64,000 bases of DNA from Pyxidicoccus parkwaysis (GTDB taxonomy: Bacteria; Myxococcota; Myxococcia; Myxococcales; Myxococcaceae), in contig NZ_CP071090.1 of the NCBI RefSeq assembly GCF_017301735.1, positions 10,220,001-10,284,000 on the forward strand, given 5' to 3'. Positions 17,296-24,507 of this stretch are shown here, piece after piece (within the stretch, counting starts at the first letter, position 1; every line of letters starts with the position of its first letter). Both the position numbers and the translations under genes were made by a program. The notes under the pieces are model-generated. The model did not search any database and was not told where the DNA came from. It was given only the letters and a program-made list of their open reading frames with translations.

Positions 17296-18954
17296 TCAGA
17301 ACGCGTACCAGGTGAAGGTGGTGAAGGCCGCCCACGGGTCGCTCGTCACGGTGGGAGCGCCGTCGTAGAAGCTGCCGCGGAAGAGGTAGCCGGTGTGCAG
17401 GCCCACCGTCATGAGGTAGCGGATGGTGTAGCGCAGCTCCGCGTTCACCTCGGCGCCGATGAAGCGCCCGCGCGGCACGTCCGGATTCCACCGCGTCGGC
17501 GAGGCGCCCGCGTTGGCGATGCCCGTGCCCAGCTTGAGGTTGAGCTTGTTGGGGATGATGTCCCACGCCGCCGTGGCCATGCCGGCGCGCAGACCGAAGC
17601 CCTGGTTGGAGATGTCCGACACCGCGCCCGCGTAGTTGTTCACCGTGCTGGTGAAGGGGAACAGCAGCAGCATCTTGTGGTTGAACCACACCGCGCCGGG
17701 GATGCCGTACTGGTTCATCGTGAAGGCGCCGGTGTAGTGGTCATCCTGCACGTTGTTGTCGCCGGTGGTGAACATGCCCTCCAGCGTCACCACGTCCGCG
17801 GGCCCGCGGCCCCACTGGTACATCAGCTCCGCGTTGGCGGAGAGGCCGGAGATGCTGAGCTTGTCCAGCACCGACGTGTCCGGGGCGGCGCTCTTGTACT
17901 CGCCGCCGTTGTAGATGACGAAGCCGGACGCACCGAGCCGGCCGTTGCGGAAGTCGATGTTGTGATTGAAGTGCGCGCCCACCCAGAACACCTCGCCGGT
18001 GGGACGCTCAATCGGGAAGCGCGCGGTGCCCACGAAGCCGGGGAGGCCGGTGGAGGACGGGCCGCTCTTCACCAGGCCCTCGTACGCGTACGCATCGCCC
18101 TTGGTGTTGTCGTTGAGGTACCAGAACGACAGACCCACGTTGGTGTTGGGGCGGACGGGGTAGACGTAGTCCGCCATGGCCAGCCAGATGTACTTCAGCC
18201 GCGGGTCGTTCTTCTCCGCGCGGTCCGACTGCGCGCTGCCCAGCGGCAGCAGCGTCAGGCGCGCCTGGCCCTTGAGGTAGTTGCTGAAGACGGACAGGCC
18301 GGTGGCGTCACTGCCGAGGAAGGCCAGCTTGTAGCCGGTGCGGATGATGTCCGACAGCGGCGTGCGCGTCGGGTCCAGCGGGGTGTCGTAGACGGGCTGC
18401 GTGCCGACGAGCAGCGTGAGCTGCGCGGGAATGCGCGTGGGGTAGATGGCGACGTTGACGTTCTTCGTCTGGATGTTGACCTGGTCGGCGTTGAAGCCGC
18501 CGCCCTCGTTCTGGCCCAGCGCGTTGGCCGCGCGGCCCCACATGAAGTCGATTTCGAACTGCGCGCGGAACGACGCCAGCCCGTCCACGAAGTAGGGGCT
18601 GTATTCGATGACGGGAATCCAGCGCTGCTCGACGAAGTACGCCGTGCGTCCCGGAGTCACGCTCACCGCGCTGCCCGAGGGCGAGCCGATGGGGCCCAGC
18701 GCCACACCGCGCAGGCCGGCCGGGTCACCCACCTGGTTCGTCAGCGACAGGCGCGTAAAGAAGTAGTTGATGAGCGTGAACTCGCGAGGCTTCGCATCCT
18801 CCTCACGGTCCTTCTCCTCGAGCCAGTCGCCGTAATAGAGGCCGGGAACCGGCGTGCTCTGCGCGGCCGCCGGCAGTGCCAATCCCGCGAGGCCCAGCGC
18901 CAGCGCCACCGCGCAGCGCCGCATCGCGCGTGCTTCAAGCCACCTTCCCGTCAT
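17296..18954 (-). CDS. Predicted outer-membrane beta-barrel protein
   Basis: 552 residues from an ATG preceded by GAGGTGG (MTGRWLEARAMRRC); a shorter start at 18924 is possible. Signal peptide ALALGLAGLALPAAAQS. The mature protein shows alternating hydrophobic/polar strands, is rich in Tyr, Phe, Asn and Gly, and ends in WAAFTTFTWYAF, a C-terminal aromatic strand typical of barrels inserted by BamA. No family was recognised. It lies between a lipoprotein gene and a lipoprotein hydrolase on the same strand, and downstream of ketosynthase-like and acyl-CoA ligase genes; a role as a lipid or hydrophobic-compound channel is inference. Confidence 0.72.
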   Translation of the reverse strand: MTGRWLEARAMRRCAVALALGLAGLALPAAAQSTPVPGLYYGDWLEEKDREEDAKPREFTLINYFFTRLSLTNQVGDPAGLRGVALGPIGSPSGSAVSVTPGRTAYFVEQRWIPVIEYSPYFVDGLASFRAQFEIDFMWGRAANALGQNEGGGFNADQVNIQTKNVNVAIYPTRIPAQLTLLVGTQPVYDTPLDPTRTPLSDIIRTGYKLAFLGSDATGLSVFSNYLKGQARLTLLPLGSAQSDRAEKNDPRLKYIWLAMADYVYPVRPNTNVGLSFWYLNDNTKGDAYAYEGLVKSGPSSTGLPGFVGTARFPIERPTGEVFWVGAHFNHNIDFRNGRLGASGFVIYNGGEYKSAAPDTSVLDKLSISGLSANAELMYQWGRGPADVVTLEGMFTTGDNNVQDDHYTGAFTMNQYGIPGAVWFNHKMLLLFPFTSTVNNYAGAVSDISNQGFGLRAGMATAAWDIIPNKLNLKLGTGIANAGASPTRWNPDVPRGRFIGAEVNAELRYTIRYLMTVGLHTGYLFRGSFYDGAPTVTSDPWAAFTTFTWYAF

Positions 18955-19135
18955 ATCCACCTCGGCCCCGAGCGAGGGGCGCCCCGGGCTCACCGGGCTC
19001 AGATGTCGTCGTTCGTGTTGCGGATGCGTGCCTCAAGGCCCATCACGCCTCGCCAGGAGGAGGGGACGGGCGACGAGGCTGTTGCCGTGCTCCGTGCTTC
19101 GACAGCCACCGGGAAGTCCCGGCCCGTCTCCGGAA

Positions 19136-19156
19136 GGAGGGAGGAGCACGCCCTCC
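19136..19156 (-). terminator. Weak hairpin downstream of the lipoprotein gene
   Basis: GGAGGG (19136-19141) pairs with CCCTCC (19151-19156); flanking CCGG bases could extend the stem. It lies 24 bp downstream of the minus-strand lipoprotein gene, in the 225-bp gap before the barrel gene. It may act as an attenuator inside the operon rather than its end. Confidence 0.35.
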
Positions 19157-19179
19157 CCCCGGAAGCGGGAGTGCGGCGA

Positions 19180-19809
19180 CTACTGGATGACGTACGCCTG
19201 CACCGCCTTGCCGGCGAACGGCTTGCCGTTCAGGGTAATCGTCCCGTCGGCGCCGACAGCGCCCGTGGCGCAGCGAGCGCCGGAGGACTGGCCCTTGAAG
19301 AAGATTTCCAGCTTCAGCTGCTTGTGGTCCGCCGAGAAGCCGCCGCGGCCTTCCTGCACGAGGCCGCCCGGGTAGTTGAACGTCACGTCGAAGCAGCTGC
19401 CGTCGGCCGCGATGTTCTCCATGACGACGGAGGTGGAGTTGAAGGCCAGCGGGTTCTTCGCCAGGTCGTGGTTGCAGGTGCCGCCCGGCTGGCCCACGCC
19501 CGGCGAGTTCTCGATGGTGCCCGGGATGCTGTTCACCGAGAAGGTGCCGGCGGCCACCGTCATGGTGACGCTCTTGTAGCACTGCGTGGCGTTACCGTAG
19601 TCGATGTCCTCGTCATAGCCGTTCGGGTGGCTGGGGATGTTGGTCCCGCTCATCACCAGCGTCTTGCCGTCGAGGAAGGCGAGGATGTTGGCCTGGGTGT
19701 CCAGCTTGGGGGTGGTGTCGGGCGGGTCGATGACTTCCTTGTCGTCACCACAGCCCACCACGAGGCCCAGCGTGCACAGCATCACCGCGGACAGCAGCTT
19801 CTTCTTCAT
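19180..19809 (-). CDS. Predicted lipoprotein of unknown function
   Basis: 209 residues with a clear lipoprotein signal (MKKKLLSAVMLCTLGLVVGC, lipobox VVGC) followed by a short acidic/Pro linker (GDDKEVIDPPDTTP). The mature domain has five Cys residues after the lipid Cys (in NATQCYKSV, GGTCNHDLA, GSCFDVTFN and ARCATGAVG) and a strand-rich pattern, suggesting a disulphide-stabilised beta domain. The ATG has GGAGC eight bases upstream. No family recognised. Codirectional with the acyl-CoA ligase (100 bp upstream) and the barrel gene, so it is taken as part of the same locus. Confidence 0.75.
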   Translation of the reverse strand: MKKKLLSAVMLCTLGLVVGCGDDKEVIDPPDTTPKLDTQANILAFLDGKTLVMSGTNIPSHPNGYDEDIDYGNATQCYKSVTMTVAAGTFSVNSIPGTIENSPGVGQPGGTCNHDLAKNPLAFNSTSVVMENIAADGSCFDVTFNYPGGLVQEGRGGFSADHKQLKLEIFFKGQSSGARCATGAVGADGTITLNGKPFAGKAVQAYVIQ

Positions 19810-19826
19810 GGGGTTGCTCCTGTTTG

Positions 19827-19845
19827 CCCGGCGGGACTCGCCGGG
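19827..19845 (-). terminator. Intercistronic hairpin before the lipoprotein gene
   Basis: CCCGGCG (19827-19833) and CGCCGGG (19839-19845) form a 7-bp stem with a 5-nt loop, just upstream of the ribosome site of the lipoprotein gene at 19809. Could be a partial terminator after the acyl-CoA ligase or an mRNA-stabilising element. Confidence 0.4.
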
Positions 19846-19909
19846 ATGACACGACAGTTGGCGGGTGAGGGCCGACAGCGCGGGGCCCTCGCGGGAATTC
19901 ACGGCTGCT

Positions 19910-21463
19910 TCAGCGGCCTTCGCGGTCCGCGGCGATGGCTGCGTCGCGCAGCTCGCGCTTGAGAATCTTCCCCGCCGCGGAAATCGGCAGGCGCTCCACC
20001 ACGTCCACCCGCTTGGGCACCTTGAAGCGCGCCACGCGGCCGCGCAGGTGCTCCAGCAGCGCCTCGGAAGAGGCCTGCTCTCCCGGCTTCAGCACCACGA
20101 AGGCCCGGCCAACCTCGCCCCACTTCGCGTCGGGCACGCCCACCACCGCGCACTGGTGCACGGCGGGGTGCTCGTAGAGGGCGCCCTCCAGCTCCAGCGG
20201 GTACACGTTCTCTCCGCCGGAGATGAACATGTCCTTCTTGCGGCCGGCGATGAAGAAGAAGCCGTCCTCGTCCTTGCGCGCGAGGTCTCCGGTGTGCAGC
20301 CAGCCGTCCGCGTCGATGGCCTCGCGCGTGGCGGCCTCGTCCTCGAAGTAGCCCGAGCACATGGACGGGCCCTTGAGCAGCAGCTCGCCCACCTCGCCCA
20401 CCGGTACCTCGCGGCCGTCGTCGTCGACGAGCTTCGCGGCGATGAAGTAGTTGGGCCGGCCGATGGAGCCCGCCTTGGACACGGCGAACTCGGGGCCCAT
20501 GCTGAAGAGGCCGGGGCCGAACTCCGTCATGCCGAAGCCCTGCTTGAAGGGCACCGGGTGCACGGCCTGCCACGCCTGGATGAGGGGCACCGGCAGCGCC
20601 GCGCCGCCGCTCGTCATGAAGCGCACGCTGGAGAAGCTGGTGGACTTGAAGCGCGGCGACTCCTGGAGCTGCTGGTACTGAGTGGGCACCGCGAAGAAGA
20701 GCGTCACCTTCTCGCGGGGAATCAGGTCCAGCAGCGCCTCCGGGTCCCACCGGCGCATGATGACGACGGTGCCGCCCACGGTGAGCAGCGGCACCGTGTA
20801 CACGAGCAGTCCGCCCGTGTGGAACATGGGCGTGTGCGTCACCGTGACGTCGCCGGGGAGCACCTCGTGCACCAGCGTGTTGAGCGTGTTCCACGCCACC
20901 ATGCGGTAGCTGATGCGCGCGCCCTTCGAGCGGCCCGTGGTGCCGCCGGTGAAGAGCAGGCAGAGGATGTCCTCCTCCGCCACGGCGTCGTTCTTCACGG
21001 GAGCCGCGGGCACGTGAGAAAGCGCCGTCGCGTACGCATCCGCGCCGGGCAGTCCCTGCGGCTCCAGCGCCACGAGGCGTAGGGAGTCGCCGATGCGCTC
21101 GCGCACCTGGGCCACGCCGTCGCGGAAGTCGTCACCGAAGAGGAGCACGCGCGGGCGGATGTCGCGGACCAGGTCCGTCAGCTCGGCGGCGTGCAGGCGC
21201 CAGTTGTAGGGGACGAAAATGGCGCCAATCTTCCCGCAGGCGAACAGCGCGTCGAGGTACTCCACGCCGTTGTGGGCCACGAGCCCCACGCGGTCTCCGC
21301 GCTTCACGCCGGCGACGTCGCGCAGCCAGCCGCCCAGGGCCTCGGCGCGTGCGTTGAGGGCGCGGTAGGTGAAGCGGCCCGCGTCACCCTTCGCCGTGTC
21401 CACCACGGCCACGTGCTCCGGCCAGTAGAGGGCGCCCCGGCCCATCCAGTCTCCGATGAACAT
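19910..21463 (-). CDS. AMP-dependent acyl-CoA synthetase/ligase
   Basis: 517 residues starting MFIGDWMGRGALYWPEHVAVV, with a GGGGAGGGGAC ribosome site. Complete adenylation motifs: LLFTGGTTGRSKGARISYR, GFGMTEFGPG, GWLHTGDLARKDEDG, GRKKDMFISGGENVYPLELE and the terminal lysine context LPISAAGKILKREL. It is about 45 percent alike by eye to the ligase at 8745-10262 but in a different context: 26 bp downstream of the FabH-like gene and under a TetR gene. Presumably supplies or consumes an acyl thioester for that partner. Confidence 0.9.
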   Translation of the reverse strand: MFIGDWMGRGALYWPEHVAVVDTAKGDAGRFTYRALNARAEALGGWLRDVAGVKRGDRVGLVAHNGVEYLDALFACGKIGAIFVPYNWRLHAAELTDLVRDIRPRVLLFGDDFRDGVAQVRERIGDSLRLVALEPQGLPGADAYATALSHVPAAPVKNDAVAEEDILCLLFTGGTTGRSKGARISYRMVAWNTLNTLVHEVLPGDVTVTHTPMFHTGGLLVYTVPLLTVGGTVVIMRRWDPEALLDLIPREKVTLFFAVPTQYQQLQESPRFKSTSFSSVRFMTSGGAALPVPLIQAWQAVHPVPFKQGFGMTEFGPGLFSMGPEFAVSKAGSIGRPNYFIAAKLVDDDGREVPVGEVGELLLKGPSMCSGYFEDEAATREAIDADGWLHTGDLARKDEDGFFFIAGRKKDMFISGGENVYPLELEGALYEHPAVHQCAVVGVPDAKWGEVGRAFVVLKPGEQASSEALLEHLRGRVARFKVPKRVDVVERLPISAAGKILKRELRDAAIAADREGR

Positions 21464-21489
21464 GCGCGTCCCCTCCCCTGTCATGTCTC

Positions 21490-22485
21490 TCAGGCAGTCC
21501 AGCGATAGAGGGCGGAGGCCATGGCGAGGCCGCCGCCGCTGGCACAGAAGGCCACCAAATCCCCACGCCGCACCTTGCCCTGCACCACCGCGTCGTCGAG
21601 CGTCATCGGGATGCAGGCCGAGCCCGTGTAGCCCCACTTGTCCATCGTGTAGTGGGCCTTCTCCATGGGCTGGTTGAGCGCCTTCATGGTGGCCTCAATC
21701 GTGCGCAGGTTGAGCTGGGTGAAGACGAAGAGCTTCACGTCATCCAGCGTCTGGTTCTGCCGCTTGAGGAGCTGGTCCAGCAGCATGGGCCAGCGCTCGG
21801 TGTTGAAGGTCGCGGGGAACTTGCGGACGAACTGCACCGCGGGCTTGCCGTTGGTGAGCTGGAGGGACTCGGCGGTGGCGGGGCGGCTGGTGCCGCCGGT
21901 GTAGATGCCGAGCGCGTCGTGGTACTCGCCGTTGGCCAGCAGCTTCGCGCCCATGAAGCCGGGCTTCTCGCCCGCGCCCAGCACCACCGCGCCCGCGCCG
22001 TCCGCGAACAGGGTGCAGGTCTTCTTGTCCTTCCAGTTCACATAGCGCGTCATGCCGTACGCGCCGACCACGAGGATGCGGCGGTAGCTGTCATCCGCGG
22101 CGATGGTCTTCGAGCCCACGTCGAGCGCCGTCACCCACCCGGCGCACGCGCAGTTGAGGTCATACGTGCCGGCGTTGGGCGCGCCCAGCTTGGCCTGCAC
22201 CACGGACGAGGTGGCCGGGCTGAGGTAGTCCGGCGTGTCGGTGGCGACGATGATGAGGTCCAGCTCCTCCGGCTTCGTGCCGGAGCGCTCCAGCGCCTGG
22301 CGGGCCGCGGCGACGCACAGGTCGCTCGTGGCCTGGTCGTCCGCCATGACGTGGCGCTCCTTGATGCCCACGTTCTGTTGCAGCCACTCGTCCACCTTCT
22401 CGCCGAGGATGTTCTCGATGTCGGCGTTGGTGAGGACCTTCTCGGGGACGTAGCGGCCGGTGGACAGAATCTGGGCGTATCGCAT
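21490..22485 (-). CDS. FabH-like ketosynthase III with altered active site
   Basis: 331 residues, normal length for KASIII. Thiolase-fold landmarks are intact: ILSTGRYVPEKVLTN at the start, the nucleophile Cys114 in NCACAGW, FADGAGAVVLG, and the C-terminal GDLVAFCASGGGLAMASALYRW. The FabH triad is not: the HQANxR box reads TQLNLR (Thr256 for His) and the YGNTS box reads WGYTGS (Tyr286 for Asn). Family membership is clear, decarboxylative condensation is not. It could be an acyltransferase, a hydrolase or a diverged condensing enzyme. It lies between a TetR regulator (12 bp) and an acyl-CoA ligase (26 bp), so all three are one transcript. Confidence 0.85.
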   Translation of the reverse strand: MRYAQILSTGRYVPEKVLTNADIENILGEKVDEWLQQNVGIKERHVMADDQATSDLCVAAARQALERSGTKPEELDLIIVATDTPDYLSPATSSVVQAKLGAPNAGTYDLNCACAGWVTALDVGSKTIAADDSYRRILVVGAYGMTRYVNWKDKKTCTLFADGAGAVVLGAGEKPGFMGAKLLANGEYHDALGIYTGGTSRPATAESLQLTNGKPAVQFVRKFPATFNTERWPMLLDQLLKRQNQTLDDVKLFVFTQLNLRTIEATMKALNQPMEKAHYTMDKWGYTGSACIPMTLDDAVVQGKVRRGDLVAFCASGGGLAMASALYRWTA

Positions 22486-22497
22486 GGCGGGTGTTCT

Positions 22498-23211
22498 TCA
22501 GCTCCGGGCGCCGCGCGCGGGACGGCGCGTGGGGCGCAGGGTGTTCTTCTTCGGTTTCTTCGAGGCGGCGGCCGCCTTCAGCGTGTTGCGCGCGGCGGGA
22601 GGACGGGTGTCGATGCCGTGCTGGATGAGGCCCATGGCGGTGTCGAGCACGCGCTCCAGGCCCGGGTCCTCCTCCCACAGCACCCAGCGCATGCCGAGGA
22701 AGTCGCCGATGCCCATGAGGCAGTAGGCGAGCGCCTCCGGGTCCATGCGGCGCACCTCGCCCTCCTCCATGGCGCGGGTGAGGCCGCTGACGTAGCCCTT
22801 GGCGAAGCGGTCGTAGTAGCGGCGGTAGCAGGCGGCGTCGACGAACTCGGCCTGGCGCACCACGCGGTAGAGGTTGGGGTGCTGGCGGACGAACTCGAAG
22901 AAGGTGCGCAGGCCCTCGCGCTCGACTTCCACGCGGCTGTCGCAGGAGGAGGTGGACTCGGCGATGAGGCGGCGCAGGCGCGTGCCGAGCTCGTCCACCA
23001 CTTCGACGAAGATGGACTGCTTGTCCGGGAAGTAGACGTAGAAGGTGCCCAGCGCGACGCCGCCCTTGCGGGTGATGTCTGCGATGGAGGCACGCTCATA
23101 ACCCTTCTCTCCGAAGACCGACTCCGCGGCCTTCAGCAGCTTCGCGCGGGTCCGTTGCCCCCTGGGCGTCACGGGCCCGGCGCGGTCTGGAGAAGTTGAA
23201 GGGCGATTCAT
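22498..23211 (-). CDS. TetR-family transcriptional regulator
   Basis: 237 residues. The N-terminal helix-turn-helix region RTRAKLLKAAESVFGEKGYERASIADITRKGGVALGTFYVYFPDKQSIFVEVV is a canonical TetR domain. The all-helical ligand domain contains aromatic and Cys residues (RQAEFVDAACYRRYYDRF) as in fatty-acid-responsive members. A basic Lys/Arg/Ala-rich tail (about 30 residues) is unusual for TetR proteins. First gene of the ketosynthase-ligase run, so it probably autoregulates that operon and senses an acyl compound; the ligand is inference. Confidence 0.92.
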   Translation of the reverse strand: MNRPSTSPDRAGPVTPRGQRTRAKLLKAAESVFGEKGYERASIADITRKGGVALGTFYVYFPDKQSIFVEVVDELGTRLRRLIAESTSSCDSRVEVEREGLRTFFEFVRQHPNLYRVVRQAEFVDAACYRRYYDRFAKGYVSGLTRAMEEGEVRRMDPEALAYCLMGIGDFLGMRWVLWEEDPGLERVLDTAMGLIQHGIDTRPPAARNTLKAAAASKKPKKNTLRPTRRPARGARS

Positions 23212-23251
23212 GTTTCACCTAGCGGTAACACCCGGTTGATGGGCTTGTCAA
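23212..23251 (-). promoter_or_regulatory. Candidate promoter and operator of the TetR operon
   Basis: On the minus strand TTGACA (23251-23246) is followed after 17 nt by TTACCG (23228-23223), a good -35 with a weak -10. Overlapping the -10 is an imperfect inverted repeat, GTTACC-GCTA-GGTGAAAC, immediately before the ATG, a suitable position for TetR autorepression. Confidence 0.4.
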
Positions 23252-23327
23252 AGCGCGGGACATGGCTCCGCGCGTCATGGAGAAGGCCGACGCGGAGCGT
23301 CACCTGTCCCCCCATTGGAATTGAGAC

Positions 23328-23969
23328 TCAGCCTACCGCGAATGCGGCGGCGGCGTGCTCTCGCAGGGGTGCGAAGGATTGGAGCGCGTCTGGCCTCCAG
23401 GCGCCGAGCGCCCGGGGCAGGCGCTTGAGGCGCTCACGCTCGGTGCGCTCCTTCGTCGCGCGCAGGGTGACGTCGAGGGCGGACTCCAGGGCGCGCTGGG
23501 GCGGAAGGCGCGGGGCGCGCGCGAGGGCCTCGGGGGTGAGCGCGAGGAGCCACTGCTCCTGGGCGTAGGCGGCGTGACGGAGGAAGGCCTGCTGCCGCAC
23601 GGGGAGGAGGCCGGGCACCTCGGTGGCGAGGGAGCCCGGCGCCGCGCGGATGAAGCGCGTGTCCGCGAGCAGGCGCGCTCCCGTGACGCGCGCGATGTGC
23701 ATGGGCGGTGGCCCCTGGGTGAGGAAGCGCGGGTCCACGGGTCCGTCCTGACAGCACACGAGCGCATCGGCGAGGGTGGGAAAGGACCACAGGACGGGGC
23801 CGCCGGACTTGCGGTGTTCCTCGGCGAGGCGGAGGCCGCGCACCTCGTGGACGGAGAGTCTTCCCGCGCGCTCCAGCTCGCGCCGCAGCTCCGCCAGGGC
23901 GGGAGCCTGGAGGCCCGTCACCGCCGTGGACGGGAGGGCTTCGGGGAGCAGCAGGAAGTGTTCCTCCAT
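23328..23969 (-). CDS. Hypothetical protein
   Basis: 213 residues from ATG 23969 (MEEHFLLLPEALPSTAVTG). Soluble, no signal peptide or membrane segment, Arg/Ala/Leu-rich with helical C-terminal part (ALESALDVTLRATKERTERERLKRLPRALG) and an internal segment LWSFPTLADALVCCQDGPVDPRFLTQGP. No family recognised. It sits between a TetR operon and a degraded sitA-like fragment; an immunity-type or other accessory role is possible but unsupported. The reading frame stays open upstream to 24224, where it overlaps the sitA-like fragment on the other strand; that extension is not thought to be coding. Confidence 0.6.
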   Translation of the reverse strand: MEEHFLLLPEALPSTAVTGLQAPALAELRRELERAGRLSVHEVRGLRLAEEHRKSGGPVLWSFPTLADALVCCQDGPVDPRFLTQGPPPMHIARVTGARLLADTRFIRAAPGSLATEVPGLLPVRQQAFLRHAAYAQEQWLLALTPEALARAPRLPPQRALESALDVTLRATKERTERERLKRLPRALGAWRPDALQSFAPLREHAAAAFAVG

Positions 23970-24085
23970 GGGGTCATGCTGCGGGTTGGGGAGCCCGGCA
24001 CGCCAGCGTCGCGGCGAGGTTGTCCGTGGATGATCGGCGCGGAGAGTGAAGCGCGGTTTCGTGCCAGGAACTGGTGCCGAGGACC

Positions 24086-24200
24086 TCGTGCAGCGCGGTG
24101 CCGCGCGGCTCGTGGGAGCCGAAGAGGACCACGAGGTGGGACCGGGTGCGGCACGGTATGGGCCGGGCGCATTCTCGCCGTTCACGCTCTTCGGCCGAGC
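24086..24200 (+). pseudogene. Fragment of a SitA-like toxin gene (5' end)
   Basis: Reads CSAVPRG then, after a frame change, EEDHEVGPGAARYGPGAFSPFT. The intact SitA-like protein at 29407 has ACSGTPRVARV then EDDREVGPGAARYGLSVFTPR at the same place. The DNA of the GPGAARYG stretch is nearly identical (24138-24160 versus 29515-29537). No start, signal peptide or downstream domain survives. Confidence 0.5.
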
Positions 24201-24304
24201 CAGTCTGGCGAGCCACGCTCCCACTCCAGGCCGAAGCCGGTACGCCCTGGCTTCTCTCCGAAACCGTTCCTGTGATAGTGCGTTCGGTTAATCAACCCAT
24301 CAGG

Positions 24305-24505
24305 TTAATACGCTTGATGAACCGGACGAAACCACCGCTCCCCCGTAGTGCCGTCCACCACGGTGGCGGCGTCACAGTGGACCTTGGGTAGCGCGGCGAC
24401 CATCCACCGCTTCCCCACAGCGCCGTCTACCCAGGCGTAGTCGCCACAACGCTCCCGGGTAGCGCGACCGCCACGGGAGAGCATCCACGCATCTATCGAG
24501 GGCAC
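24305..24505 (-). repeat. Two degenerate copies of a ~68-bp repeat
   Basis: On the minus strand the frame 24505-24305 reads two related units, RCGDYAWVDGAVGKRWM and HCDAATVVDGTTGERWF, in a 66-residue frame. The DNA units match at about two thirds of positions (both end in GGGTAGCGCG on the plus strand). It may be the remnant of a repeat-containing gene; no intact gene is claimed. Confidence 0.4.
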
Positions 24506-24507
24506 AG

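Larger units (their letters stand above)
23970..24507. other. 538-bp intergenic region with gene debris
   Basis: No intact gene is supported here. It holds a 5' fragment of a sitA-like gene (24086-24200), a somewhat AT-richer spot with a direct repeat GGTTAAT (24286-24292 and 24303-24309, 17 bp apart) that may belong to the promoter of the kinase gene at 24508, and a two-copy degenerate repeat (24305-24505). Confidence 0.5.

Noticed and set aside
16109-22485. An ole-type hydrocarbon cluster (KSIII-like, hydrolase and AMP ligase resemble OleA, OleB, OleC)
   Set aside because: The ketosynthase lacks the His and Asn that OleA uses, the hydrolase is a lipid-anchored exported protein, and no OleD-type reductase is in the run.
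23328-24224. 298-residue version of the hypothetical protein
   Set aside because: The extra N-terminal 85 residues are antisense to the sitA-like fragment and of shadow-like composition; the ATG at 23969 is preferred.
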